In this document: in pieces, positions 11,087 through 22,009 of the stretch
How positions within the stretch are numbered: position 1 is the first letter of the stretch
Layout of the letters: each line of letters starts with the position of its first letter
Origin: Akanthomyces muscarius
Taxonomy: Eukaryota > Ascomycota > Sordariomycetes > Hypocreales > Cordycipitaceae
Reading direction: 5' to 3'
NCBI RefSeq assembly: GCF_028009165.1
Contig: NW_026611618.1
Coordinates: 682,001-746,000 of the forward strand
Length of the DNA: 64,000 nt
Made by a program: the position numbers and the translations under genes
The notes under the pieces: generated by a model
What the model was told of the DNA's origin: nothing
The model's input: the letters and a program-made list of their open reading frames with translations, nothing else
Database searches by the model: none

Positions 11087-11872
11087 TCAACACAGCTTTG
11101 CAGCAACAATTCCAAGAACGGACACCGCGCCGGCTATCGCAGCCCATCTGACCAGTCCCCTCGTGATTTGCTTCGTCGCAAACTCCTCGATGGCCTTGCC
11201 GTCGTTGATCTGCGGAAACGGCACACCCACGGGCACGGGCAGGTCCAGCGCCTTGCACAACGGCTCCCACCCGTCCCTGACGTCGAAGAAGACGAGCCGC
11301 TCGGCGGGCACAGTCTCCTTTAACCACTGCATGTGGCGCTCCCACGACTGGCGTGTCGGCGGTTCGGTCTCGCCGTACGCGCAGTACCAGGCGTCGCGCA
11401 GGCCGTTGATGTAGTCGACGAAATAGCGCATGGACGGCACCGGAAGCAGCACGACGCGCAGGAACCACTTGGTCGAGGCGCTGGCCACGCCCGCCATGCT
11501 CTTCTCCCACGACGCGGCGTCGCGGACGGTGCAGATGACCACGGCGTCTGGGTACAGCTGCATCAGCTCCGGCACCAGGCCGCAGCCGGGCGAGTCCGTG
11601 ACGGCCGCGTAGCCCAGCGTGCGCTCCCGCAGCAGACGGAGGATGCTCTGCTGCGCGCCCTCGTCCTTGGCCGGCCACTGCGAGAGCAGGCTGATCCAGC
11701 CCCTGATCTCCGCCTCCGGGCCCAGCGTGACCTGGGTGCCGCCGTGGTAGACGGGGCCGCCGAGGAGTATCTCCAGGGCGCGTGTAAAGGACGCGGTGCC
11801 GGTCCGGGGGAGGCCGGCGCCGATGACGCGGAGTTTTGTGCCGTTCCTGGGCGCCGAGTAGCGCTGGCCCAT
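11087..11872 (-). CDS. Sulfotransferase-family P-loop protein with C-terminal membrane anchor
   Basis: This is a single exon of 261 residues with ATG at 11872. The N-terminus LRVIGAGLPRTGTASFTRAL is the 5'-phosphosulfate-binding loop of the sulfotransferase-like (Sulfotransfer_4) family common in fungi. VICTVRDAASWEKSM matches the 3'-phosphate-binding region (xxxRDPxxxxxS-like). LVFFDVRDGWEPLCKALDLPVP and FPQIND near residue 220 match the usual C-terminal block. The last about 20 residues (WAAIAGAVSVLGIVAAKLC) are hydrophobic and likely form a tail anchor. Substrates of this fungal family are mostly unknown. The nearest neighbours give no clue to its pathway. Confidence 0.85.
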   Translation of the reverse strand: MGQRYSAPRNGTKLRVIGAGLPRTGTASFTRALEILLGGPVYHGGTQVTLGPEAEIRGWISLLSQWPAKDEGAQQSILRLLRERTLGYAAVTDSPGCGLVPELMQLYPDAVVICTVRDAASWEKSMAGVASASTKWFLRVVLLPVPSMRYFVDYINGLRDAWYCAYGETEPPTRQSWERHMQWLKETVPAERLVFFDVRDGWEPLCKALDLPVPVGVPFPQINDGKAIEEFATKQITRGLVRWAAIAGAVSVLGIVAAKLC

Positions 11873-13258
11873 GCTGGTGACGGTGAGTCTTGACGAGGGG
11901 AGAGGTGCGCAATCCTGAAGCGATTTGCAATACTCGGCAAATGATTTTGCTGGCTTGGAAATGACGGTTCACGCACCAAGTGGGAACGAACCTGTCGTCC
12001 ACGTACTATTCTACTCTACTCCGGAACTTGCCCAATTCGCCAAACCCCCGGTCGATTGACTCTGTACCAAAGCCAAGGACGGGATCGGCGATCCACGCAT
12101 TCTTCTGTCAGTGGCCGCTGATGCGGTCGCCTTTCCCAAAACTCACCATCGCAGTACTGGATTATGATACTTTACTTCTCTTTACTTTTCTCCAATTTGT
12201 TGTACTATATATTACCATTTGTTCTTTTATATATCACGTGAATACCAGAAAGCATAGTTCTTTGATTAAATACAGTTGAAAGCAAATAGTAAACTGCCCT
12301 TAGCTCCATCACAGGGAATCGAAAAGTATCGCGCTCCCCTCCCGCCACCACGTAATGAATGAGGAGAGAAAACTTTGCTATGTAAAAGCAGATAAGTTAA
12401 TGTAGCGCTCACTAAATAAACGAAAGAGAAAATCCCTATGATGCGCAAAGAATAGCGGTCGACAGAGCCTGACCGGTGTACCGTGTAGGATAGCCTATAG
12501 TGTTGAGCTTCAGGAGAGAAAGGCCCTGTACGCGAGATGAACACGTTATTTCGGAGCACAATTTAAGTGACCGCATGTATTAGAAAGTTAATAGGGGCCT
12601 AGTAACGTACGCGCCTTTTATACGATGAATGATATAGCGTCCCTAGATTCTTGCTCTATTTTAAGTCTTTCGGCAGCTGCACACCACTGCCGATGTGGCG
12701 TCTGCAGCTAACAGCGTCGCGTTGAGGGGATGCAACCATGTGGACAAGTCACGGACGCCTTGGTCGTGATGCCACCAACGCCGACACAGACTCCTAGTGC
12801 AACCCGTCAAGAGAGTTGCGCAGTATGGTTCCAAACACGGAATATGGGACGTACGTCACGGGAAATCCGAAGCTCGACCGAAATGACGTCTTCTTTATTT
12901 AATTCGTCCTGTCGCTATTTTTCCGTCGCGGCGGACTTCGGCGTCCATAGTGCAGGGTAGCTTTCGATCTAGGCAGAACTGCGACCGTGACTGGCTTTAT
13001 CTGGGGGCAGCCGAAGGCCATGAGACAGACTGACCAGCTGACTTTCTTTCGGGAACAGGCGAACAATGAGCCCGAGAGGCGTCAGGGATTGATAAAATGC
13101 CGGGGCGCACGATCTGTCTCTTGAATATCCTAGCTACATCGTTTTGCACTTTTTTTCTTCAGTATTTTTGTTGCCTGTTGTTCTTGTACACAGACACACA
13201 CACGATCGCCGTCTAAGCCACTTACACGAACAAGGCACGAAGCAACAACTCAACCTAG
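11873..13258. other. Intergenic region, 1.4 kb, AT-rich middle
   Basis: Bases 12150-12650 are AT-rich with many stops in all frames. It separates the divergent sulfotransferase and hydrolase-CorA genes and has no gene of its own. The 13140-13200 stretch is T- and CA-rich, as in fungal promoters. Confidence 0.5.
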
Positions 13259-16200
13259 ATGGCCTCGAACCGGCCACTAGGAAAATCCACAATGCCGCAG
13301 AGCAGCGATTCCCCCAACTCCGCCTCCGCAAAGGGCTCTCTCGCCAGTCCCGCCAATGTCATGACGCCGCAGCGCTTGGCTCGTGAACCCAGCGGTCTGC
13401 CCGAGCAGCAGCAGTTACAGCCTCGCGAATCCGTCTCGGACGAGAAAGATAGCTACGAAAAGCCAGAAAATATTGAGGTTGAGAAGCTGGATGATTTTAT
13501 TTTGCCTTTGCAGAAACCCGTAAACGACCAAGACGGCGAACGGTTTCTGCTCGACCCGGCCGGCGACCTCACCTACGACATCACCACCGTCGACGTCGTG
13601 ACAGTGCCTTGCCCTGGCGGCGACCGACTCCGCACATGGAACCGCGAGGGCTTACTAGGTCGCTACTTTGGCGCCCCGTCGATGCGCGATGCCGAAGTCC
13701 ACGGCAGCAGTAACAGCGAACGGCCCTCTACGTCCTGGGTGCGCCAGGGCCTCCGGCGCGAGGCCAACAAGGCGCGCATCCTCCTCTACGCGCACCCGCC
13801 GCTCGTCGAGGGCACGACCCTCAACCGCCTCGCCGAGGAGCTCCTGCAGGCGCTGCACAAGCTACGCACGCAAGAGGGCGGGCCGCAGCGGCCGCTCCTT
13901 ATCCTCGGCCACAGCGTCGGCGGGCTCGTCGCCAAGATGGCGCTGGTGCGCGCGAGCCGCGACCCCAAGTACGAAGACATGCTCGACGCGTGCTACGGCG
14001 TCGCCTTCTTCGGCACGCCGCACCAGGGGTCCAGCTACTTTGCGATGCGCTCGCTCGCGGGGAGCGTGCAGCGCCTGCTGCAGCTCGCGGCGCCGCTGCC
14101 CGAGACGCTCACGACGGATCTACGGGTCGGGAACGCGCTGCTGGCGCACGTCGACGAGGACTTTAAAGAGATTGCGAACGATATGCGAGTTTGGACGTTT
14201 TACGAGACGATTGACTCGCGTCTCTCTGGGCGCGGTGCTGGTGGTGTGACACGCACGGCGACCGGGACGGACGGCAAGGGCGAGGGCGACAATGTGTACT
14301 TTACGGCGCCGCTGACGTCGATCAAGTCGGCGATTCTGGGCATGCGCCAGGAGAGAATCTTTCCGCTGCAGAGCGACCACGCAAACGTGGCGTCGTTTGG
14401 CCGGCACAATGTCCCGACCATGCGGCTCTTCCTGCGACAGGTCGCTGAGCAGGTCGAGCACGCGGATGCCAATATTGCCAGCAGCGAGGGGGAGCAGGGC
14501 ACGGCGCACTGGAAGATGCCGAATCTGGAGCAGAAAGTCAACGTCGAGATTCACGGCTTCTTTGATGATTTTATCGGGGGGACTGGCATTACGGCGGTGC
14601 GGGCGTGGTCCACGAGGCTTCCGCTTCGCGAGTTCATCAGCAAGGGCCCCGACGAGTGTCTGAATGAGAGGCTGAACGAGGTCGATGGCTCGCCGGGCCA
14701 GGGGCAGTTTTTGAAGACACGCGGCAGAACATCGCTGGCGCAAGTGGACCGCAGCGTCGAACACTCCCCTTCGCCGTCGAGAGCTATCATATCCGTACCT
14801 CCTGTCATGACCGTCAAAGACGCCTTGGGAATCGACAGCAAAATAACTGGCCCTGTGGGAGTTATCACGCCAGGGTCGCCGGTCATACACGCCCTCAGCA
14901 GTGTTCCCGCCGTCCCGCCGGCCTCGTCACCACAGTCCGCACCCATCGGCCCCATCACCTCGCCACCATTTTGCGCACCCTCGCCGCCGACGCGACATGC
15001 CGCCTCCGTCGTGCAGCAAAACGCCTCGCCACTTCTCCGGGCACAGATTGAGCAGGATCTCGTCATCGACCGCCTCTCGCCGCCGCTGCGCGGCCGCAGA
15101 GCCAGCACGACGCCCGCTCTGTTGTCGCTAAGCCGATCTGTGAGTCTGGGCAGCGACGGCGGCGCGTCACGGTGCAGGTATCGCGACTTCCCGCCGTTTT
15201 CGGTCAGGAGTCGGAGCGCGGGGGGCGATGAGGACATATTCAGTGGCGAGGATGACGACTTGGAGCCGTCGCCTGCGTTGCCGGAGAACATCTTTGGTGA
15301 GCGGGTGGTGTTTGGGAGTGGTGGGCATCGGCATGAAGATGTGAATGCCGGTGTTTTTCTGAAGCCAGATGCTCATGCAAAGAAGTTTACCTGGATTCAT
15401 CTGCCGTATAATAACCCCGCATGGGTCAAGGTATGTAAAGAAGGCTAAAAAATTGTTGACGAACGGCTGACTGACACAAATATTAGAGCATCTTGCAAAC
15501 TCTTCAGGTCTGTTCGGGAAAAAACTTGTCACACTTGTACGGCCCGGATTTCTGGGCGACAAAACATACAAGAGGACGACACTCGCAACATTACGCGTAC
15601 TTTGCGAAACCAGGCTGCTACTTTACAGCGCCAAGAGCTTGTAAGTTCGTACTCGTCAGTGCTGGAGCATTTACTAATCGTAAATCAGTGTCACCACTCA
15701 GTACCTCAGCTGTTAGTCCCACCATGTCACCGTTTACCGGCGACGAGGGCAAGTACACCTGTCTCTTCTTTCCGTACCTCCACTTTGACACCTACAAGCG
15801 CCTCCTCCGGCGCCGCAACCTAATTCTACAGCGCTTGAACCAGGGTCGCTCGCGCCCGGTGCCCAACAACGTCGCCAAGATGGACTCGCTCGAGATGCAG
15901 GTCATCTGGGAGTATCTGGGCAACGACCCGCCCATCAACTGCCGCCGCACGCTGGACCAGTTTGGGTATCCGTCGCTTCGCGATACCCGGTCGCGCGACG
16001 ACGATCAGATGCTGTACAAGCTGACAAAGGAGCGCTTCGGCCTGCATGGGCATCGGCAGCAGCTTCATTCGCAGGGATCGAGTACCAGAGATGGGTCCAA
16101 TAGAAGTGGCAACGAGGGTGGGAATGTCGGGTGGAAGGAGAGACTGACACGTCTGAGGGGGCAAAATGAAGATCAAACTGGGGAAGAGGACGTTTTGAAT

Positions 16201-17594
16201 GGCAATGTCTTGATGGTAGATCAGCTGTGGCTGTGGGCCATTAATACAAGTAAGAAATGCCTGATGAAAGGATATTGACCATGGTGCTAACTGTTGCAGA
16301 AACCGTCGTTACTTTCTTCCCAAAGCGCGAGGGCGATCCTATCGAGGGGCCGCTGTTCCAGCAAGCCGACCTACGAGACAGCATCTTCAACGAAGTCAAT
16401 GTCGACTTGACTCGACAGTGTGAGAATGCACTTGATCTGGCCGCACTATCCGTGCTGCACGCCGTTACCGTTCTTTTAGATCGGTCGTCGCATCCCGACC
16501 TCGAAATCTTTCGCATCTTTGAGGAAGCCATCAGCGTCTTGGTAAGAAACATGTACCAGTAACATTCTGCGACCATCTTACTAATGACTCGATAGACTGA
16601 GAAGCTGACAAGCTCGTTGAAGGAATTTCGCACAGAGGGCGTTCGCGACAAGACCTTTGACTTTGAGCCGGTCGAGAACCGTCTGCGCTTCATCCGCGCC
16701 CGCCATAAAGAAGAGGGCCGTCGCGCAGAACGCGAGAACCGCGACAACACCTCTGCACTGCTGGAGCTGCGCGATATCGAAGACGAGCTGGTGACGTTGC
16801 TGCACTTGTTTGAGCGTCAGAGCCGGGTAATCTCCTCCATGCATGCCATTTACGCCCGCGCCGAGCTGCGCGAGCACACCGTCAACGGCCGTCTCTTCCT
16901 CGCCGAGGCGCTGAAAAAGGTGACGGAATACATCCAGCAGGCCGAGGAGATGATTCGCCGGGTGCGCGACACGCGCGACGACTACGACAAGCTGCTGCAG
17001 ATGGTCCAGCGCCAGGCGCAAGTCGACGAGGTGCGTCTGAGCAGGTTGCACGCCGACGTGGCGGGCGCGCAGAACCGCAGCGTCATGATCTTTACCGTCT
17101 TCACCGTCATCTTCCTGCCGCTGACTTTTTTCACGGGTCTCTTTGGCATGAACACGCAGGAATGGGGCGGCGACAACAACCTCTCCCTCAAGACGATTGG
17201 CACGATTGCGCTGCCCGCCAGCGTGCTGCTCATCGTGGTGTCGCTGGTCGTGGCCTGGAGTACCACGGTCCGCAAGCTGTTCAACTACGTGATTCGGGGG
17301 TTCCGACGCCTGCAAGAGTACTCTTACGTCTTTGTATGGGATCCGTGCCTGCGTGTGCTGCACGAGTTAGTCGGGTACGTGTCGTGGCGGCGCAGCGAGG
17401 CAGACAACGAGGGCGAGGCGGATGGGAGCAGGGCGAGCGGTGGTGGGAATGGTGCGCTTCGGCAGGAAGCGAGTGATTTCTGGCAGAGACACAGGCTGGA
17501 GCGCGATAGGGCGTATAGGATCCCGGAGGTGAACAAGAGAGGGGTGCGAAAGGGCTGGTCGGTAAGGGCAAAGAAAGACAACAAGGCCAAGTAG
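13259..17594 (+). CDS. Alpha/beta hydrolase (SERAC1-like) fused to CorA-type Mg2+ channel
   Basis: There are five exons: 13259-15430, 15487-15640, 15689-16249, 16300-16541 and 16596-17594. Phases agree and the product is 1375 residues. Residues about 100-400 form a lipase/SERAC1-type alpha/beta hydrolase with nucleophile elbow GHS219VGG and a downstream FFGTPHQGS motif. A Ser/Pro-rich linker follows. From about residue 715 a CorA-like module appears: WIHLPYNNPAWVK, then DFWATKHTRGRHSQHYAYF, a long helical region with KTVVTFFPKREGDP, and a C-terminal pair of membrane helices. The first helix ends in the channel signature G1227-M-N1229. The first exon alone spans the hydrolase and linker without a break, and the splice joints restore conserved CorA segments, so the fusion is not a gene-calling artefact. 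The role is unknown; lipid-linked ion transport is one guess. Confidence 0.88.
15641..15688 (+). other. Stop-free 48-nt intron in hydrolase-CorA gene
   Basis: It runs from GTAAGT to AATCAG with branch-like TACTAATC. At 16 codons without a stop, retention would add 16 residues between PGCYFTAPRA and the SPLSTSAVSP segment. The borders are canonical and excision is the more likely fate. Confidence 0.7.
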
Positions 17595-17698
17595 GGAAGC
17601 ATTGCTAGTGCTGCATTTAGCAAGTCACAAATGTAGCATAATGATTTATGGAATGAGACACCACCATGCTATTGAAAGTAGATGGCAATGTACCATCT

Positions 17699-19195
17699 TT
17701 ATCGTCGTTGTTGCTCTTCGGCGGCCCCTGACATCATTTCATTGCTGACGCCGTCGCGTTCGTCGGCGAGAAGTCGCGCGGCCTCGGCCCCGGCTACGGG
17801 CAGCCTGAGCCTGCTGCCATCCTCGCGGTCGACATGCGTGGGCAAAATGCCAGCCTGCAGAAGCACACCGGCTTGGTCCCACCATATGTGCTCGTGGTAG
17901 AGGCGGTCGCCACGGACATTGACAACTGCAACCATGGGCACGGAGAGCTTTGCGTTGGTGGGCGGCACGTTGGGAAGAAGCCACGGTATGCGAGTAGTGT
18001 GTGTGCAGGTAAATATGAACTCGTCTGCGATAAGTTAGCCGTTGCTCGCGTAGCTGCTTCGAAAGATACAGGAAGCCGGTCATGGGTTGGTGAAGACTTG
18101 CCTACTACGCGGTCTGGTCCTACGGTGCGAGATATGGGATTCAGCACCACGTCTGGAGGATTGCTAGGGCGGCTTTAGCTGCTGACACACGGACTGTTTC
18201 GCGGATTGGCAACGTACCAGAAGATGAAGTGATCTCGGTAAAAGGACGTGAGCTTCTCGCGTCCCATGCCTCCAGTCATCTGCGTTCATATTAGTCACAA
18301 AAGCTTGTTGAGGGAAGGCACTGGCAGTCATCTCACAGTGGGCACATGGTTGACATATGGTTCGGCCTGTCTTGTATTAGTGAAGCTGCTTTTTGATCTT
18401 TGCAAAGCTGCCGGCACTCACAACCATGGTCGCCATAGTCTGGGCAACACTGCGCTTCTCAAACTCCCAGTAGGTATGCTCCTCCCAGATCGCTTCTAGA
18501 TCGAAATGCGGGCCGCCGAGGTGCTTTCTCAGAAACACCAAGCTCCTCGTATGCGCAATCGCCGCGGCGGCGGCATTGTACGTGCCGACACGAGGATCAA
18601 AGAAAAAGTCTTCAACGTTGGGATACGTCGCGACAGTCACGCTAGGCTTTACAGATACCGCGGCAGGCGAGTCTTTTTCTGCCGCCATGTGGATGTAGAG
18701 CGGCGTCTCGGAATGATGCGGCGGCTTCGACACGGATCCGTACCCAAGCGCGCAGACAACACCGCGGCGCCTCAGCTCCGGCAGCAGACCGCTGATGATC
18801 TCGGCGCCGTCTACAGTATAAATCACGAACCCGAGCCCGTCTTTGCCCGTGACCGAGTTGTGCGCCTTGAGCGCCGCAGCCGCGGCAATGAGCTCATCCG
18901 TAAAGTCGCCATTTTCCGCCCCGCGGGGGAGCGTGACGGCTGCGACCGCAAAGCCTTCCTCGGCCCATTTCTGGACAGGCTCCGGATCCAGCGACAGCGA
19001 GTCGGTCGCCTTGACAGCGTCCGTGAGGACGTCGATGGCGTGCTGGACGATGATGAGGCCGGGGCCGGTGCCGCGGCGAGAGAGGGGCGGCTGGAGGATG
19101 GTGTGCCGCGAGACACGGACCCTTGCGGCTGATGGGAGGGCCGGTGCGCTGCACTCGTCGGGGGATTCGGGATTGTACCTTGTCGGTGGAGGCAT
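17699..19195 (-). CDS. Dienelactone-hydrolase-like protein with SnoaL/NTF2-like C-terminal domain
   Basis: There are five exons on the minus strand: 19195-18422, 18366-18337, 18279-18218, 18163-18102 and 18024-17699. Phases close and the product is 417 residues. Exon 1 encodes an alpha/beta hydrolase-like domain of the dienelactone hydrolase type (LIIVQHAIDVLTDAV, VCALGYGSVSKPPHH, TPLYIHMAAE). The position of the usual Cys/Ser nucleophile elbow (GxCxGG) reads LGYGS, so catalysis is doubtful. The small exons rebuild EPYVNHVPTMTGG, FYRDHFIFCNPPD, ISRTVG, VVDEFIFTCTHT and DRLYHEHIWWDQAG, a SnoaL/NTF2-like fold. Intron 4 (18101-18025) starts with GC, not GT. The function is unknown. The 3' end lies 104 bp from that of the hydrolase-CorA gene. 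Confidence 0.85.
18025..18101 (-). other. GC-AG intron
   Basis: The donor is GCAAGT after ...GTAGTAG and the acceptor is TATCGCAG. No GT donor nearby keeps the VVDEFIF frame. Such GC-AG introns are a known minor class in fungi, normally with an otherwise perfect donor, as here. Confidence 0.85.
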
Positions 19196-20144
19196 TATTG
19201 GAAGATGCAGAGAGGGTTGTGGAGAGGAGAGGCTCGGTGCATGACGTTGATACGCCGAGGCATCTAGCCAAGGCGGGGGGCCTTGGGGGCCGGCGATCTG
19301 GCATCTTGCTCATGCAAGGTTGGTTGGACATGACAAGCTGCTCTGATTAGTCTGACAGAGATGCGGCCAGTCGACTTTTACATTATTTCGAAACATGCTT
19401 ACTCTGTGATCGTATAGTTTTTCTTATTTCTTGTTCCTGCTGTGGGGGTTTCAGCTACCACCACTGCTCTTAGGCGTGTCGCCCGTGCTATGTACGTTGC
19501 CACCACCGCCACTCTATGAACGCCAGAAAATTCGTTGCCGTGGAGGCTTGATTTAGCTAAATAGGTAGAAATGCGTCTGCTATTATCGATTCCAATACGC
19601 GTTAGGATGGCTGGGCTCTAGAGGGAGTTGACTTCATGTGAGCTAGCTCCATAGCAGACTGTGAAGGTGGTATGAATTAACAATTGTGCGGGTTCGCGTC
19701 GCCCATCCATTCTTCATCGGGGGAAACCCTGGACCCTGCTTGCTTGCTTATGATAAGCATTGAGACAGAACAATGCTGCTAACTTGCAACACAGAGCGAG
19801 ACAGCGAGTCTTGACGATACTAGCCCCAACGCGCCATCCGAGACAAGAAGGGAGCGTGCAGCGCTGCATCTGCCAGCTGAAAGTAAGCACACGGCTGTGT
19901 TGAAATGTTAGAGGTGAAACTAACGCTGTGGTGGCATCTGAGACCGTGATTAAGTAACCACTTTCTGTCTCGGTGGTAGCATTATTGTAGCGAGACACGA
20001 CTCAGCAAGAAATGTCACAGTGAGACTCAATTAGAGCATAGACACAGAAAAAGGGTTTATAAAAGCGACCACATTTCCTGTCTCGTAGTAAAGAGGTAAT
20101 CCAAGTCACTTCGATACCTGCAGGACCTATTCACAGCCAGCATC
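19196..20144. other. Divergent promoter region, 949 bp
   Basis: This lies between the dienelactone-hydrolase-like gene (-) and the hydrophobin (+). There is no gene. The hydrophobin TATA box lies at its right end. Confidence 0.5.
20058..20064 (+). promoter_or_regulatory. TATA box of hydrophobin gene
   Basis: TATAAAA lies 81 bp before the ATG at 20145. It is followed by a C/T-rich stretch, as expected for a strongly and developmentally expressed fungal gene. Confidence 0.6.
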
Positions 20145-20649
20145 ATGAGATTCATCGTTATTGCTACGCTCCTGGCTGTCGCCGCCGCCTCTCCCCTCGC
20201 CTCTGGACCACCCCCTGGCTACGGAGGAGAAGATGGCCACGAAGGAGACGATGGCTATGGAGGCGGCGATGGTGGCTATGGGGGACAACGCGGGGGTTAT
20301 CAACCCTGCAGCAAGGCAGGATTCTTCGGCAACGCTGCGACATGTTGCTCGTTTGACATTATCGGTGCCGCGTCGCTTGGTTGCAAGCCGCGTACGTTCA
20401 GCCCAATTACCAACTCGATCAGCGTTTCTGTCCGAGCTAACACCGATGCAATTAGCCGCGAGAAACCCCCGAAGCCCGGAAGAATTTAAAGCCCTCTGCG
20501 GAAAGAAAAAGCCGAAATGCTGCTTTGTAGACGCCACGGTGAGCTGCCCATTTAGTTCTGAAGGCCGTAACCATTTCGCAGAGTGCTAACAGAACATTTC
20601 TTAGGGTGGTATTGTGAACGCTATTTGCCCGACTCCGGTTGGGTTTTAA
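20145..20649 (+). CDS. Class II-type hydrophobin with Gly/Tyr-rich N-terminal extension
   Basis: There are three exons: 20145-20391, 20456-20538 and 20605-20649. The product is 124 residues. A signal peptide (to about A15) is followed by a GYGG/GDGG-rich segment of about 35 residues, then eight cysteines: C55-x11-CC(67,68)-x11-C80-x16-C97-x6-CC(104,105)-x12-C118. The order C-CC-C-C-CC-C and the short C-terminus identify a hydrophobin, and the overall compactness fits class II. Class II proteins usually have x8-9 in the sixth gap and x10 in the last, so two residues appear shifted across the CC pair. Hydrophobins coat aerial hyphae and conidia at air-water interfaces. Splicing is confirmed by recovery of all eight cysteines. 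Confidence 0.92.
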
Positions 20650-21472
20650 AATATGGCTCGAAAGGTGCATCGAGAAGGCATGTCCGCGGAAACCAGGATG
20701 TGGTGGAATACAATTCCAGACTGTTACAAGAGGACAGTTCCTGAGTTGCGCAATGCAGTATCGCGGTGGCTTGGGTCGCGGCCCTGATAGGTATGGCAAG
20801 TGCTGTCCATGTCGGGCTCACTTTGTGTTGAAGATTGAAAGGAATGAAAAAAAAAAAAAGGTGCAAACTCGGCAACTTTCAAGGGGTTTACTCTTAATAC
20901 GATTCATCTTCATCCCAATTGCTCTCTGTCCGTGCCGCTCCTCCGCGAGCTTGTCCTCGGCGACTAGAAGAGTGGTAATGCGTCGTGAATGAAAGAGCTG
21001 GCGCGGTTTTGATGTGCTCGAATATGTACGATGCCCATGTGACCATCTTTTGAGCCAATATTGCAGTACTCTAAAAAGGAAGAAGAGTAAAAAAAAGTGT
21101 TTCAACCGGTTCTGAGCTGGCGGCGCAAAAGGGATCGAAGCAGTTCTGTAGTCGCACGGGGCCGTCAATGACTCGCTGTTTAAGGACGGGCTCCTTGGGC
21201 CGGCGATACCTCAGGACGCTGAGAACGATGACACGACGTAGTTCAAGAGGCAGGCTAAGAATGCCGGTGGGTTCTCCTGCTGTTTTCATTTCGGTAGCTT
21301 AAAAAGCCACTAAGCTCGCAGTCTGTAGTTGTTATAAAGATGATAAAGAGTGTAGCCTTGCGAGTCACGGGTGAGCAACTCGTGCCACGCCCCCGCTGGA
21401 ACTTATGTAAGTCGATGTTATATTATAATGCAGGGCGGTGCTTAGGTTCGTGGTGCTTTGTGACTTTAGACC

Positions 21473-21488
21473 TCGCGGGATCCCGCGA
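21473..21488. repeat. Perfect 16-bp palindrome TCGCGGGATCCCGCGA
   Basis: The two 8-base arms are exact reverse complements with no spacer. The palindrome sits in otherwise AT-leaning intergenic DNA. It could be a binding site for a dimeric regulator, or chance. Confidence 0.5.
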
Positions 21489-21979
21489 AAATTACTAGGC
21501 GTAACTTGGTGTGAACTAGCTGCTCTTGAGTGGGATTATTTAGGCTACTTGTATGTATATTATTGCTTCATTATTCTCATAGAAACTAAGATCTAATATA
21601 GTCGTTTGAATCTTTACTATATACTTATAATCTAGTTATAGTGCTAAAAAAAAAGCTGGAATTATTATAATACAAAAGCATATTAGTTGTGATTTGCCAA
21701 GAATCACCTGAGACCTGCTCAAGTCGTATGACGCATCCCCGGGCGAGCTGCCGTACCACCGTTGCACCGCGAATCGTGCCCACTTGACCGACTGTAGCTT
21801 TCCCCCGATCGCCCCAAATCTTCACCCACCTCTCCTCTGCAACATCAAGGGCTCGAGTCATCGAATCCTGCTTGGCTTCACTCTCACCCGCCGCCCGTTG
21901 CCGCAACAATCATCAGATCCGTCCCTGCCCTCCCTCCCCTTTGCAGCCGCACTCGATCCACCTCTCGGTCGACTTTAGC

Positions 21980-22002
21980 TCGCCGCCGCCGCCGCCGCCG
22001 CA
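21980..22002 (+). repeat. CGC/GCC trinucleotide run in leader
   Basis: About seven tandem GCC units occur immediately upstream of the membrane-protein ATG at 22010. This is a simple-sequence repeat in the 5' untranslated region. Confidence 0.6.
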
Positions 22003-22009
22003 GCCCATC

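Larger units (their letters stand above)
20650..22009. other. Intergenic region, 1.36 kb
   Basis: There is no gene. An AT-rich patch lies at 21540-21680, and a perfect 16-bp palindrome at 21473-21488. The 3' end is GC-rich with a CGC trinucleotide run just before the next ATG. Confidence 0.5.

Noticed and set aside
18152..18217. Acceptor at CTCCAG (near 18152) for intron 3 of the dienelactone-hydrolase-like gene
   Set aside because: It creates an immediate TGA. The earlier acceptor CCCTAG gives FCNPPDVVLNPISRTVG, which fits the family.
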